From contig NZ_CP197418.1 in assembly GCF_052161655.1 (NCBI RefSeq), forward strand, positions 1,860,001 to 1,924,000: 64,000 nucleotides of DNA, read 5' to 3'. The notes beneath the pieces were generated by a model. The model was not told the DNA's origin and did no database searches. It saw nothing but the letters and a program-made list of their open reading frames with translations. Within the stretch, counting starts at the first letter, position 1, and each line of letters opens with the position of its first letter. This DNA is from Novipirellula sp052161655. GTDB taxonomy: Bacteria; Planctomycetota; Planctomycetia; Pirellulales; Pirellulaceae. This document shows positions 1-9,979 of the stretch, piece after piece. The position numbers and the translations under genes are program-made.

Positions 1-278
1 ATCTTTTTCTTGCGAGCCATCATCGCATCGAGGTCGAATTCCAGTCCGCCGACTTTGATCCCGTGGTCGCTGAATTTATGTTTGGCATCCTCGTACAAAT
101 GGCTCGATTCGAGCAGCGCTTTGCTGGGAATACAGCCAACTCGCACACACGTCCCTCCAAATTGGGCGTTCTCGTCGATACAGGCAACATCGATTCCAAG
201 TTGTGCGGCACGGATTGCGGCGACGTATCCTGCAGGACCACCACCGAGCACCACTAATTCATGTCGAACTGTTTTCAT
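1..278 (-). CDS. lpdA: Dihydrolipoyl dehydrogenase, N-terminal fragment (runs off the window)
   Basis: Reading the minus strand from the ATG at 278 gives about 92 residues before the window edge. They contain an FAD-binding Rossmann motif (VLGGGPAGYVAAIRAAQLG) and the redox-active disulfide motif GGTCVRVGCIPSKALL, with both cysteines present. This is the signature of the E3 subunit of 2-oxo-acid dehydrogenase complexes, which reoxidises dihydrolipoamide with NAD+. The rest of the gene and its operon lie outside the window. Glutathione or mercuric reductases share the fold, but the V-G-C-I-P-S-K-A-L-L form and the N-terminal context favour LpdA. Confidence 0.88.
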   Translation of the reverse strand, partial: MKTVRHELVVLGGGPAGYVAAIRAAQLGIDVACIDENAQFGGTCVRVGCIPSKALLESSHLYEDAKHKFSDHGIKVGGLEFDLDAMMARKKK

Positions 279-534
279 GTTTCTGTTTGCAGGCAAAGGT
301 TGAAGTGATTTTGGGGGGAATTTGTTTGATGACGGATATTCCCAAGGCCTACAGTTTGGCAAACAACACGCTAGTTCGGCTACCGGGCTAAGTTTTGGAT
401 CTTATGCGTCGTCGCGTTTTCATTTCGTGCCGCGATCCCCTTATACTTAGCGGGCTTGCCGAACGAGGCTGATACGACACAATTGGCAACTACCGTCCCC
501 ACCCGTCCCCTGTTCTGCTCAGCCGAGCCTCACC

Positions 535-1476
535 TTGCCCAAACAAAAACTACGTGTGATCGCTGGGCCCGCCTTTGCATGCCTGCTGTTTCTGTTTGCG
601 GTCAAATTGCTTTGGCGCGAAGCACATGAGGTAACTTGGGACGACTTTAAGGCTGGATTTACGGGCGTTCCGACGATTTATCTCGGAATCGCGGCCTTTC
701 TAATCGCACTGAACTACGGCTTGCTGATCGCCTACGATTTGTTGGCGCTGCGTTATATCTGTCGATCGCTACCGCTGCGCCGTGTCGCGTTGGTCTCGTT
801 TATGGGATTCACGCTTGGCAACAATCTCGGCACGTTTATGGCCGGGGCTCCGATTCGGTACCGCTTCTATTCCCGGTGGGGATTAACAGCACGTCAAATC
901 GTTGTCCTGATCTCGATTTGCGGTTTGACGTTTTGGAGCGGACTGTGGTTTTTAGGCGGGATCGTTCTAGTCTCGGTGCCGATTGAATTGCCGGCCTCGG
1001 TCGAGTTGCCGTTTGGCACGCGGACGCTTGGCGTCATATTGCTCTGCCTTGCGTTTGGCTATGCATTGGTGTGCTGGTTGTGGCACAAGCCTTGGCCGAT
1101 TGGCGAGTTACATTTGCGTCCCCCCGCATTGGGATTGATGTCGGTGCAAGCCTCAGTGGCCGCGGTCGATTTGCTGATCTCTGCCACCGCGTTGTATCTG
1201 GTGTTGCCCGTTGAAGCCGCAGTGCCGTTCGCGCAAGTCTTAGCCGCCTACCTTGTCGCGATTGCCATCTCGCTGCTGACCCAGGTCCCCGGTGGACTTG
1301 GCGTGCTGGAGGTGATCTTGGTCACGCTGTTAAAAGGAACCGTGGGCGATTCGGTGCTGGCGTCGGTACTCATCTTCCGGATTTTGTACTACGTGCTGCC
1401 ATTGATCTTCGGGATGATCACCTTGGTGGCTCACGAGATCTTCAGCGGTGCCGTGGAAGCACGCCAAGCCCGCTGA
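535..1476 (+). CDS. Lysylphosphatidylglycerol synthase TM-region / UPF0104 family membrane protein
   Basis: A 313-residue polytopic membrane protein with about eight hydrophobic segments. It carries the conserved blocks of the LPG_synthase_TM (UPF0104) family, including GNNLGTFMAGAPIRYRFYSR near residue 100 and TQVPGGLGVLEVILVTLLKG near residue 250. It has only the flippase-like membrane half seen in MprF and lacks the C-terminal aminoacyl-transferase domain. The role is therefore probably lipid handling or export; the substrate is unknown. The start used is TTG at 535, because no ATG precedes the first membrane segment. The ribosome site is weak, so the start is uncertain. It stands alone between two minus-strand genes. 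Confidence 0.72.
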   Translation: MPKQKLRVIAGPAFACLLFLFAVKLLWREAHEVTWDDFKAGFTGVPTIYLGIAAFLIALNYGLLIAYDLLALRYICRSLPLRRVALVSFMGFTLGNNLGTFMAGAPIRYRFYSRWGLTARQIVVLISICGLTFWSGLWFLGGIVLVSVPIELPASVELPFGTRTLGVILLCLAFGYALVCWLWHKPWPIGELHLRPPALGLMSVQASVAAVDLLISATALYLVLPVEAAVPFAQVLAAYLVAIAISLLTQVPGGLGVLEVILVTLLKGTVGDSVLASVLIFRILYYVLPLIFGMITLVAHEIFSGAVEARQAR

Positions 1477-1623
1477 CGATGCGCGCCCACGACTCCGTTC
1501 TCGCTCGCGGCGCGATTCCAATGCCATGTACTTTGTTAGCGCTCGCGTGTAAGAGAGCGTCTGGCTTGGGGAAATCATAACCCGAAGCGTCAGCGAGGGA
1601 CTCCTTGAATTTACGAGTGAGTT

Positions 1624-1760
1624 GTAGGCCGGATCAAGGACGCAGGATCATGCCGGATCGGCGCAAACGGTAGACTGTTCGAATGAGCCTCGGACCGATA
1701 TGAAATTCTCAATTGCGTCCGCCGATCCGGCATTTACACCGTTTGCTTGATCCGGCCTAC
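1624..1760. repeat. 137-bp palindromic element with nested inverted repeats
   Basis: The outer arms GTAGGCCGGATCAAG (1624-1638) and CTTGATCCGGCCTAC (1746-1760) are perfect complements. Inside them ATGCCGGATCGGCG (1650-1663) pairs with 1720-1733, and GCAAACGGT (1663-1671) pairs with 1738-1746. The whole can fold into a long imperfect hairpin. It encodes nothing and resembles a MITE- or REP-type dispersed element. No clear flanking duplication is visible. Confidence 0.7.
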
Positions 1761-1796
1761 TAAAAATCGCAACTTCAAAACTGGGGCCCACGCGTC

Positions 1797-1892
1797 ACCC
1801 GGTGCCTTACGGCCCACGGCTCACCATTGCAATTCGCACTTCGTTTTGAACCGTGTCGGGAATGGCCGAAAGTCTCTGCGACTTTCGCTACT
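1797..1892. repeat. Two dispersed repeat copies in the 1477-1936 spacer
   Basis: Positions 1797-1824 are the reverse complement of 63151-63178 with one mismatch in 28. Positions 1867-1892 are a palindrome of the CGAAAGTC / GACTTTCG family, which recurs at 12196, 32716, 56494, 60571, 62039 and, as a variant, 62082. Just upstream, 1579-1601 is a half copy of the palindrome at 53944-54001. The 460-bp spacer otherwise shows no gene. Confidence 0.6.
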
Positions 1893-1936
1893 GCCACGCC
1901 CGACTATTCCATCGGGCGATAAGCAGCACTTCTTCC

Positions 1937-4324
1937 TCACTCCACCAGGCTTGCGTGGATCTTGCTCAGTTCGCTCTCGGGAATCTTTAACACCCGGCGG
2001 TCGTACGTCATCAATCCATTGATCTCGCCTTCCACGTCGGTGGTCTGCGTGTACACGCCTCCGGCGATTCCTTTGGACTTCAGATCTTCGAGTCGTCGCA
2101 TCGATTCAACGTAGCGGTCCTTGTACTCTTGCAGCGTTTTAGGCAAACCACCGTAACCCCAATTGTCGCGATTGGTATCCCACAGATGTCCCTGGACGGG
2201 ATAACCGTGGCCGCCAAACTCGCCAACCACTTTGATGTATTCGTCAAAGCGTTGGTTGTCCAAGGGGAAATTGGGGTGCGGGTAAGCATGATGGTCGGCG
2301 ATGTCACCGACCGGCCAAAAGTTTCCGCCGCTGGCGATATTCACCAATCGCGACGGGTCTCGTTTGACCGTCCACTTGCCGACTTCCATCGTGCGATGTT
2401 GTCCCCATGCTTCGTTGAATGGCACCCACACGACGATGCTGGGATGGTTTTCGAGGTCGTCGATCATTCGCTCAAATTCGACCATGTACTGATCATGATC
2501 GGCAACAGTCCAATCGGCATCTTTGGGGTCCGCCGCCATGCGGGTCCACGGTGGTCCTTTGCCGCCGCTGGGTTGGTCTTGCCAAACCATCATGCCGATG
2601 CGGTCACAGTGATAGTAATAGCGACGCGGTTCGACCTTGATGTGCTTGCGGATCATGTTGAAGCCCGAGTTTTTGAGCACTTCGATGTCATACAACATGC
2701 CTTCGTCCGAAGGAGGTGTCAGCAACCCATCGGGCCACCAACCTTGGTCCAGCGGCCCCAGATGAAAGACCGTCTTGCCATTCAACGTGAATCGATGATG
2801 GCCGTCTTTGTCGACCGTCCTCCCGACTTCGCGGATGCCGACATACGATTGAACCTCGTCGACCGGTTGCCCCGATTCATCGAGCACAACGACGCTTAAA
2901 TCATAAAGATATGGCGAATCGGGTGACCACAATTTTGCTTGGCTGACGTCAGCGATGAAAACCTCGTCCGTGCCAAGCGTTTGGGAAGCCACAAGCTTAT
3001 CGCCATCGACCAGACTGATTCGCACCTTTTCACCAGAAACCGGTTTACCCGCCAAGTCGACCTTGACGGTAACTTTGGCTTGGTCCGGCGAATCAGTGAT
3101 CGCAGAGTGGATTTTCAGATCATCAATGTATCGCTGCGCGACCGTTTCGAGCCAAACGGTTTGGCAAATCCCGGAGACTTGGGTGTACCAAATTCCATGT
3201 GCATGAATGACTTGCTTGCCACGAATTTGCGATCCTTCGGTTTCGTCTTCGACACGAACAACGAGCTGATTTTCGCCCGACTTTGTCGCATCGGTGATGT
3301 CCAGCGAAAATGGATTGCTGCCGCCGACGTGTTTGCCAACCGAGGTGCCGTTAACAAAAACTTCACAGCGATAATCGACCGCTTCGAAATTCAGCTTCAA
3401 GCGTTCACCTTGATTCACCTCGGTTTGGAACGTGCGGTGGTACCACAAGGCTTCGGTATCACTCAGCAGTCGCCCAACGCCCGACAATCGTGATTCGATC
3501 GCAAAGGGAACCAGGATCTCGCCGTCCCATTTTTGTGGGGGTTCGGTTTGATCCACGCCGGTGATTGCATAATCCCATTGGCCGTTCAAGTTGGTCCAGC
3601 TTGGGTTTTGTAGACGGGGTCGCGCCAACGCGGGACGAGGATACTCGGTCCATGCGTTGTCAGCGGTCACTTCCTCGCCCCACTTGGTGATCAAGTCCGA
3701 CTTGAAGGGGATCGTATTCCGTTTTGGCTTGGGGAGCTTGGGAATATGGTTGGTATCGATCAGGTGCACGTCGATGGATTGGCCGCCCGTGGATTGGTGG
3801 CAATGCACCGCAATCAGGTTGCTGCCCTTTTTGATTGCAGCCGCCGCATCGGCATCCAACGGAAACACTTTGTGGTGGTCGATGTAACCGGTCACAGCAA
3901 GTACTTTTTTGCCGTTGATATAGACTTCGGCATCTTCGTCGTGATGCATATAGATCGCGGCTTGCGCGGGGACCGCATCGAGTTCAATCGATTGTCGCAA
4001 CCAGATATCGTCGGTATTCCACTCGGTGGAAACACGCGCCCCGGGCGTGGACCGCGTACCAAATCCGCCGACGCCTTGTGCCCATCGAGAATCATCAAAC
4101 CCTACTTCGTACCAATGGGCTCGCGGTTTTTTAGTGGTGAAACGCCACGACGTCTCTTTGATCGTTTCGCTGCCGGTCGGCGAATCCGCCATCGATCGTT
4201 GCGATGACAACACGCTGACGAGCAAGACAAAGATCATTACCGCGGCACTGGCCACGCCCATCGGCGGGCATAGTGGACGTATCCGGATGAGGGGGGCGTT
4301 TCCGAATAAAGACTGATATCGCAC
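1937..4324 (-). CDS. Secreted glycoside hydrolase family 2 protein (beta-galactosidase/glucuronidase-like)
   Basis: A retaining GH2 glycosidase, about 795 residues from the chosen GTG start at 4324, which has GAGGA seven bases upstream. The more upstream start at 4417 has no such site. After an Arg-containing n-region comes a hydrophobic signal segment (VASAAVMIFVLLVSVLSS), so the protein is exported. A beta-sandwich N-terminal part (YINGKKV, residues about 130-170) is followed by the GH2 sugar-binding, immunoglobulin-like and TIM-barrel domains. Catalytic candidates are the acid/base Glu in VWVPFNEAWGQ and the nucleophile Glu in VVGEFGGHGYP. The substrate cannot be told from sequence; polysaccharide or glycan degradation is likely. 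The gene is monocistronic, flanked by repeats. Confidence 0.85.
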   Translation of the reverse strand: MRYQSLFGNAPLIRIRPLCPPMGVASAAVMIFVLLVSVLSSQRSMADSPTGSETIKETSWRFTTKKPRAHWYEVGFDDSRWAQGVGGFGTRSTPGARVSTEWNTDDIWLRQSIELDAVPAQAAIYMHHDEDAEVYINGKKVLAVTGYIDHHKVFPLDADAAAAIKKGSNLIAVHCHQSTGGQSIDVHLIDTNHIPKLPKPKRNTIPFKSDLITKWGEEVTADNAWTEYPRPALARPRLQNPSWTNLNGQWDYAITGVDQTEPPQKWDGEILVPFAIESRLSGVGRLLSDTEALWYHRTFQTEVNQGERLKLNFEAVDYRCEVFVNGTSVGKHVGGSNPFSLDITDATKSGENQLVVRVEDETEGSQIRGKQVIHAHGIWYTQVSGICQTVWLETVAQRYIDDLKIHSAITDSPDQAKVTVKVDLAGKPVSGEKVRISLVDGDKLVASQTLGTDEVFIADVSQAKLWSPDSPYLYDLSVVVLDESGQPVDEVQSYVGIREVGRTVDKDGHHRFTLNGKTVFHLGPLDQGWWPDGLLTPPSDEGMLYDIEVLKNSGFNMIRKHIKVEPRRYYYHCDRIGMMVWQDQPSGGKGPPWTRMAADPKDADWTVADHDQYMVEFERMIDDLENHPSIVVWVPFNEAWGQHRTMEVGKWTVKRDPSRLVNIASGGNFWPVGDIADHHAYPHPNFPLDNQRFDEYIKVVGEFGGHGYPVQGHLWDTNRDNWGYGGLPKTLQEYKDRYVESMRRLEDLKSKGIAGGVYTQTTDVEGEINGLMTYDRRVLKIPESELSKIHASLVE

Positions 4325-4667
4325 GTTGAGTTCCTCGCTTGTTGGGGATGGAGGCGATCGACCAGGTCGGAAAGATTTCCCAAAAAGGTATTCCAAACGA
4401 CCTGGCTTTGGAGACAAAATAACTCAGGTTGCGTGTTCGGTAAATGCGTGATTTCGCTTTTGAGTTGGTGTTTTTGCGTTGTTTTCATCGGAAGATAGCT
4501 TAGCGATTTTGTGTCCCGCGAGTGCTTTTCAAGATGATTGTGTTAAGGGAAGCAGCGTTTTCTCGCAAAATCGCCCACCCGCTTGTCCACACGACCGCAG
4601 GATTTATGATGTCCGCCGAATCCATTCCCCTGCTCCCATTGCCTTTTTCAAAGAAAGAACAATCCCC

Positions 4668-4946
4668 ATGAAGGTCAACGAATATTTCGACGGCAAAGTC
4701 AAATCGATCGGTTTCGAGAACAGCGAAGGCCGCGTGACCTCAGGGGTGATGGCGGTCGGCGAGTATGAGTTCGGAACGAGCGAGAAGGAACTGATGAAAG
4801 TTGTTTCAGGAGAACTGAAAGTCAAGCTTCCCGGAACAAGCGAGTATGCATCGTTCAAGACCGGCAGCGAGTTCCGTGTCGACGCCAACCAGAAATTTCA
4901 ATTGAAGGTCGACGAAACCACTGCCTACCTTTGCTTCTACAGCTAA
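4668..4946 (+). CDS. ppnP: Pyrimidine/purine nucleoside phosphorylase PpnP (DUF1255)
   Basis: A 92-residue cupin-fold protein beginning MKVNEYFDGKVKSIGFENS, with the family blocks SGVMAVGEYEFGTSEKELMKVVSGEL and TGSEFRVDANQKFQLKV. The length and sequence match the YaiE/PpnP family, which cleaves nucleosides by phosphorolysis to free base and ribose-1-phosphate. The ATG at 4668 is chosen because family homology starts there; the open frame extends upstream to 4479 without family similarity. The ribosome site is weak (AAAGAA). A GH2 gene is divergent upstream and a repeat-rich spacer follows. Confidence 0.88.
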   Translation: MKVNEYFDGKVKSIGFENSEGRVTSGVMAVGEYEFGTSEKELMKVVSGELKVKLPGTSEYASFKTGSEFRVDANQKFQLKVDETTAYLCFYS

Positions 4947-4980
4947 GGTAGGGCGTGCTGGGGAGCAGAGACGCGAGTTA

Positions 4981-5335
4981 CCTCTCCCGAGCGTCAGCTT
5001 GGGAGAGGTTGAACGGGCCCACAGGCCTCGTTCGGGTGAGGGCGACCGCGCAACTTTACTTGCAGCTCGCCTCAACTTGCTCGGTCGGCCCTCACCCGAG
5101 CATCGCTGAAGGCTCTGCTCGACCTCTCCCAAAACTGCGTTTGGGAGAGGTGACAGAACGTTGCCGCCATGACACATGTGATTTCAGTAGCCTCCTGAGT
5201 TCGTGAGAGGTTGCTGAAAGCCCTTGCAACCGACAAGCCGCTGCAAGACCAATGATTTAGCGGAGCCATGCAAGCCGCCGGGTCTAGTTGGAACGTTTAG
5301 CTTGCTGCAGTCGGACGGCTCGCGGCGTGGCGCTA
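4981..5335. repeat. Repeat-rich spacer: CCTCTCCC palindrome and a second dispersed element
   Basis: Between ppnP and the RND permease (4947-5377) there is no gene. Positions 4981-5155 are bounded by CCTCTCCC and GGGAGAGG with internal partial palindromes (GGGTGAGGGCGACCG, CCCTCACCCGAG). Positions 5271-5335 resemble 18786-18865: both carry GCCGCC-GGTCTA, AACGTTT and GGACGGCTCGCG-CG in the same order. These are non-coding dispersed elements. Confidence 0.55.
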
Positions 5336-5377
5336 ACAAAGTTAACGGCATTGGACTCGCGAATACGTCTTATTCCG

Positions 5378-8300
5378 TCATACCGCCAATTGTGTTTTGC
5401 GGTGGACCCAGGCGTAAACACAGGGAACCAGAATAAGGGTCAGCAGCGTCGATACGATCATGCCACCTAACAGTGCCCGAGCCAAAGGGATCATCGCTTC
5501 GTTGCCCGGTGATAGATGGAATGCCAATGGCAACATCGATGCAACCAAGGTCAGTGACGTCATCAAAATCGGACGTAGTCGCACTTGCGCCGCCGACATC
5601 GCGGCATCATATGGTGACAATCCATCGGCTCGCCGACGGTTTGCAAACTCGACCAATAGAATCGAGTTGTTGACCACCACCCCGATCATCATCAATGTGC
5701 CCATCAACGATTGGATGTTGATGTACGTATCGGTCAAATACAGTACAGCCAATACGCCACCAATCCCCAGCGGGACCGCCAACATGATGATTAGCGGATC
5801 GAGAAACGAACGGAACTGGGCCATCAACACGAGATAAACTAGCAACGTTGCGACGGCCAATCCCATCCCCAGCAGACTCATCCCTGATTGCATCTTTTCC
5901 ACAGGGCCTCGCAACGTCACCGACACTCCGTTGGCGAACTCCATTCCTGCCAGCGTGGTTTCGATATCCGCAGCAACCGAGCCAAGATCGCGTCCGGACA
6001 CATTGACGTGCACGTCGTTGACGCGAGCGATGTTGTAGTGAGCGATCTCGCCCGGGATGGTGACACGTTTGACCGTGGCAATGTTCGACAACGGAATCGT
6101 GATCGGTCCGTCCGCCGTGTTCAGTGACAACGGAATGTTGCGAACGTCGTCAAGCGATTCAAAATCATTCGACTCGTATTGGACTCCCATAAAAAAGTCG
6201 GTGCCCGATTTTGGATCGATCCAAATCGTCGGAGCATAGCCCACGCTCGACCCGAGCGCGGTCAGAACGGTTTGAGCGACTTCTTCTTGATCGACGCCCA
6301 AGTACTTTGCTCGCGTGCGATCCACTTGCACATCAAATTGTGGATAGTCAAGCGATTGAGCGATCTGAACGTCGGCGGCGCCTGCGATCGGACGGACTGC
6401 TTCGACAATCCGCTCAGCGGCATCACGGCACTGGCCCAGCGTTCCCGCCGAAACTTGCACGCTAATCGGCGTCGGCACGCCTTCGTTGAGCGCCATGTTA
6501 ACAATACCACCTGAAACAAACAGGAACTGTTCCAGAGGGTATTCATCTACAAATCGCTCACGCAACGCGTTGACGTAAGTGTCCGTGCTGGTGGAACGAC
6601 CGTCTTGTTTCAAGTTGACGATGATGTACGCCGTATCGGGTCCCGAGTTCGAACTGAGAACGGTAGAGAATCCGGCACCCTTTCCGACTGGAAGCCCAAT
6701 GTTGGAAATTAGCGTTTCAATCTGTTCTTTGGGGATTGTCTCCTTGATCGAATCTTCGATTCGGGCAACCAATTTTTCGGTCTCGTCCAGTGCGGTGCCC
6801 GGCAACGTCTTGAGCCGAATCTCAAACGATCCTGCATCTACTGAAGGGAACAATTCCGTTCCAATCGATGGCAACAACAGGAATGTGGCTCCCACGCCGA
6901 TCACGATCAACAACGTGGTCAGTGCTGGCACTTTCATTGCCATGCTCAGCAAACGACCGTATAAACCATGAGGCTTGTTCTCGTCTTTGTTGGAGGAAGA
7001 ATCGATGTTGCGGTCGCGAACTTTGTTGCGAACCAGCGTGGCACAGAAAGCCGGCACCACCGTCAGTGCCAAAATGTACGACGCCCCGATCGTGAACGTT
7101 GCTGCTAATGATAGCGGCGTGAACAGGTACTTGATCATGCCAGTCAAAAAGACCGCAGGCAAAAATACGGCAAGCGTGGTGACGGTACCGGCCAGGATCG
7201 CTCCGGAAACTTCGTCGGTCCCTTCACGAGCCGCTTTCATCGGCGATTTGCCCATGCGTTGGTGCCGGATCACGTTTTCCACGACCACGATGCCTGCATC
7301 GACCACCGTCCCAATTGCCAAAGCAATCCCGCCGAGCGTCATCACGTTGATCGTTTGACCGGTAAAAGCGAAGCCAAGTGCCCCGATCAAGATCGCCAGC
7401 AGAATCGTGGCGACGATGATCAACGTTGGCACGATTTGTCGCAGAAACACAAACACGACGATGGCGACCAACAAAGCTCCCAAGCCGACTTGCGTCATCA
7501 AGTTCGACATCGCGTTACGAATGTAGCTCGATTGATCCGAAACCAGCGTGACTTCGGTCGCTTCGGGAATGTCGCCGCGTTCTTTCATCTTTGGAATTTC
7601 AGACGCGATGCCGTCGTAAATACGGTCGACCACGGCGATCGTGTTTTCGCCTGGCTCACGCAGTAGCGGACAATAGACGCTGCGTTTTCCATTAACGCGA
7701 ACGATGTTGTATTGCAGTGCGGCATCGTCAACGACGCGGGCGACATCACGAATAAAGACGGGACGGTCGTCACGAACCGAAATTGGAATCGCTTCGATTT
7801 CCTCGGTCGTTGGCAATGTGTTACGCGGTTGCACCTGATAATCGGTGCCACCCATTCGCGCGGTTCCTGCCGCAAGCACCAAGTTGGATTTCTTCATCGC
7901 TTCGACCACATCAATCGCGCTGACGTGATAAGCCATCAGTTTCGCGGGATCGACGTAAACCATCATTTGGCGAAATTTGCCACCGAATGGATGCGGAATC
8001 TGGACCCCTTTGAGTCCTCCCATTTTGTTACGAACGGCGTAATAGCCGATCGTATACAGTTCCGATTCACTCAGTCCTTCCCCCGCGATCGCCGCCAACA
8101 CGACGGGCAAGTTTGCCGGTTCGCTACGCAGCGTGAACGGCCACTCGATCCCCGGCGGCAAGTGAAACATGTCACTCGCTTCTAAGTTTACGATGTCGTT
8201 CATCGCAGAACTTGGATCCGCCCCCGGTTGAAAGAAGACCTTGATGACCGCCGCCCCGGGGACGGTGCGTGATTCTTGATGCTCGATCTTTCCCGCCAAC

Positions 8301-8515
8301 GTCAACGCACGCTCAACACGTGAGGTGACCGATTTTTCCATGTCCAAGGTAGGCAAGCCTGGATAGGAGAAAAAGCTGACGACGACCGGCTGTTTAAAGT
8401 CGGGCAGAATGTCGATCGTGATTCCCGGAATCACGGCCGCACCTAAAACGCATAACGCTATCGTCGCTGCTAAAACAGCAAACCGGTTTTTTAGCGAAAA
8501 GTTAGTCAATCCCAT
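5378..8515 (-). CDS. RND efflux transporter permease subunit (AcrB/MexB-CzcA superfamily)
   Basis: A 1045-residue inner-membrane proton/substrate antiporter with the duplicated RND layout: a membrane helix at the N-terminus, a large periplasmic loop, six helices (residues about 340-530), a second periplasmic loop, then six more. The TM4 motif GTVVDAGIVVVENVIRHQR contains the acidic residue expected in the proton relay. The start MGLTNFSLKNRFAVL is typical of the family. The adaptor gene lies 123 bp upstream on the same strand and the outer-membrane partner is divergent beyond it, so the three form one tripartite pump. Substrate (drug, metal or metabolite) is undetermined. Confidence 0.93.
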   Translation of the reverse strand: MGLTNFSLKNRFAVLAATIALCVLGAAVIPGITIDILPDFKQPVVVSFFSYPGLPTLDMEKSVTSRVERALTLAGKIEHQESRTVPGAAVIKVFFQPGADPSSAMNDIVNLEASDMFHLPPGIEWPFTLRSEPANLPVVLAAIAGEGLSESELYTIGYYAVRNKMGGLKGVQIPHPFGGKFRQMMVYVDPAKLMAYHVSAIDVVEAMKKSNLVLAAGTARMGGTDYQVQPRNTLPTTEEIEAIPISVRDDRPVFIRDVARVVDDAALQYNIVRVNGKRSVYCPLLREPGENTIAVVDRIYDGIASEIPKMKERGDIPEATEVTLVSDQSSYIRNAMSNLMTQVGLGALLVAIVVFVFLRQIVPTLIIVATILLAILIGALGFAFTGQTINVMTLGGIALAIGTVVDAGIVVVENVIRHQRMGKSPMKAAREGTDEVSGAILAGTVTTLAVFLPAVFLTGMIKYLFTPLSLAATFTIGASYILALTVVPAFCATLVRNKVRDRNIDSSSNKDENKPHGLYGRLLSMAMKVPALTTLLIVIGVGATFLLLPSIGTELFPSVDAGSFEIRLKTLPGTALDETEKLVARIEDSIKETIPKEQIETLISNIGLPVGKGAGFSTVLSSNSGPDTAYIIVNLKQDGRSTSTDTYVNALRERFVDEYPLEQFLFVSGGIVNMALNEGVPTPISVQVSAGTLGQCRDAAERIVEAVRPIAGAADVQIAQSLDYPQFDVQVDRTRAKYLGVDQEEVAQTVLTALGSSVGYAPTIWIDPKSGTDFFMGVQYESNDFESLDDVRNIPLSLNTADGPITIPLSNIATVKRVTIPGEIAHYNIARVNDVHVNVSGRDLGSVAADIETTLAGMEFANGVSVTLRGPVEKMQSGMSLLGMGLAVATLLVYLVLMAQFRSFLDPLIIMLAVPLGIGGVLAVLYLTDTYINIQSLMGTLMMIGVVVNNSILLVEFANRRRADGLSPYDAAMSAAQVRLRPILMTSLTLVASMLPLAFHLSPGNEAMIPLARALLGGMIVSTLLTLILVPCVYAWVHRKTQLAV

Positions 8516-8638
8516 GGAGCAAAATCTCAGGTGCTAAAGCGGGCGGAGCGTCAGACGTCTCGACGCCGTTTTAAGATGGTCTGTGCAGATAAAAGGAACG
8601 CAGTCGCGTGAAAAGCACCTGCGGGATGAAGCGGAGAA

Positions 8639-9979
8639 CTAGTTCGCGAGGACGCTTACTTTTTGGCCATCGGTGAATCGACTCAGGTGGGCATCAATCA
8701 CGTGCTGGCCAGCTTTGACCCCCGAGAGCACCTCGATCGAGTTGCCATCGTCCATCCCCATCGTGATCGGAGCGATCGAAACCGTTTCGTCCTGGCCTAC
8801 GACATACACGTACGCGTTTCCCGACTCTTCGAAACGAATCGCGCGAGCAGGCAGCATGTTGGCGGCCGCTTTGGTCGAGAGATGTATCGAGGCTTGGCCG
8901 AACATACCCGGTAACAATTTGCCGTCGGGATTGGCGATCTCGGCTTCTACCATCATCGTGCGAGTACTTGGGTCGAGGCTGCCCGATCGTCGTGTAACGG
9001 TCGCGGTGATCGGGGCTTCCGCAGTGAACGAAGGGAAGGTCAACGTGACTTCGTCGCCTTGGTTGATGAGCGGTGCGTCGGATTCGGGGACTGGAATACG
9101 AACACGGACCTTGTCGATTTGGCTGAGCACAAACAACGGTTTACCGCTACCGACCTCGCTTGCTTCGCGTACCAGATCACCGGGGTCGACAAAGCGGTCG
9201 GTGATCACGCCCGCGAAGGGGGCTCGGATGACCGCATACGACAACAGTACATCGAGTTCATCGAGTTGTCGCCGAGTGATATCCGTTTCCGCTCGAGACG
9301 CGTCCATGTCCGCTTTCGCAGAAGCCACTAACGACTGTGACACCGCGACTTCGGCTTCAGCCGATTGCACCGACGACGTGACCGCTTCTTTGCTGGCCAG
9401 TTCCGAATCACGCTTCAGCCGTACTTCGTCAAGCATGCGATTCTGTAGCGATCCACGCTTGACCATATCTTCGGTGCGGTTGAACTCGGCTGACGAAGCA
9501 GCCAAGGAAGCTTCGGCACTGCTCAGTTTTGACTTTGCCTCGGCTAATTGAGCTTCGGACGCTCGCACGCGGGCAGTGGCCAGGTCGATTCCTGCTTGAG
9601 CTCGCTGTTCCTCTGCTACCAACCGCCGAATTCTCGCTTCGATCACCTCACGCTGCATACGCATCTCAGGCACATCAATGATCGCCAGCTCGTCGCCCGC
9701 TTTGACATAATCACCGATGTCCGCTTTGAGTTCTTTGACAAATCCCGAGATGTTGGCCCGCATCTCGGTTCGATAGTAGGCGTGCACCGATGCAGGTTGC
9801 AGTGTCGTGCGTCGAACCTCGGTGGGGGCAACCGCGACGGTTTTTACCCGAGTCACGTGGAGCGTTTCGTCTTTTTTCGAGACGCCGGATTTGGAATCAG
9901 GTGAACAGCCCGCGGCCACAACCAAGACGCCCAAAACGCCGAGCCAAGCAAAATGGGAGCGGTTGAAAGGGTGATTCAT
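8639..9979 (-). CDS. RND efflux periplasmic adaptor subunit (HlyD/MFP family lipoprotein)
   Basis: A 446-residue membrane-fusion protein. The lipoprotein signal ends LGVLVVAAGCSPDS, so Cys is the likely lipidated residue. Then come half of a barrel-sandwich/lipoyl domain (GFVKELKADIGDYVKAGDELAIID), a long alanine/glutamate-rich coiled-coil hairpin (residues about 110-240), the second lipoyl half (LLSYAVIRAPFAGVITDRFVDPGDLV) and beta-barrel plus membrane-proximal domains. It links the permease encoded just downstream to the outer-membrane channel encoded divergently. The hairpin is long, as in TolC-docking adaptors. Confidence 0.92.
   Translation of the reverse strand: MNHPFNRSHFAWLGVLGVLVVAAGCSPDSKSGVSKKDETLHVTRVKTVAVAPTEVRRTTLQPASVHAYYRTEMRANISGFVKELKADIGDYVKAGDELAIIDVPEMRMQREVIEARIRRLVAEEQRAQAGIDLATARVRASEAQLAEAKSKLSSAEASLAASSAEFNRTEDMVKRGSLQNRMLDEVRLKRDSELASKEAVTSSVQSAEAEVAVSQSLVASAKADMDASRAETDITRRQLDELDVLLSYAVIRAPFAGVITDRFVDPGDLVREASEVGSGKPLFVLSQIDKVRVRIPVPESDAPLINQGDEVTLTFPSFTAEAPITATVTRRSGSLDPSTRTMMVEAEIANPDGKLLPGMFGQASIHLSTKAAANMLPARAIRFEESGNAYVYVVGQDETVSIAPITMGMDDGNSIEVLSGVKAGQHVIDAHLSRFTDGQKVSVLAN

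Noticed and set aside
2129..3493. Long plus-strand frames (256 and 184 codons) opposite the GH2 gene
   Set aside because: They are shadows of a clear GH2 coding frame with intact catalytic motifs; the antisense products show no domain.
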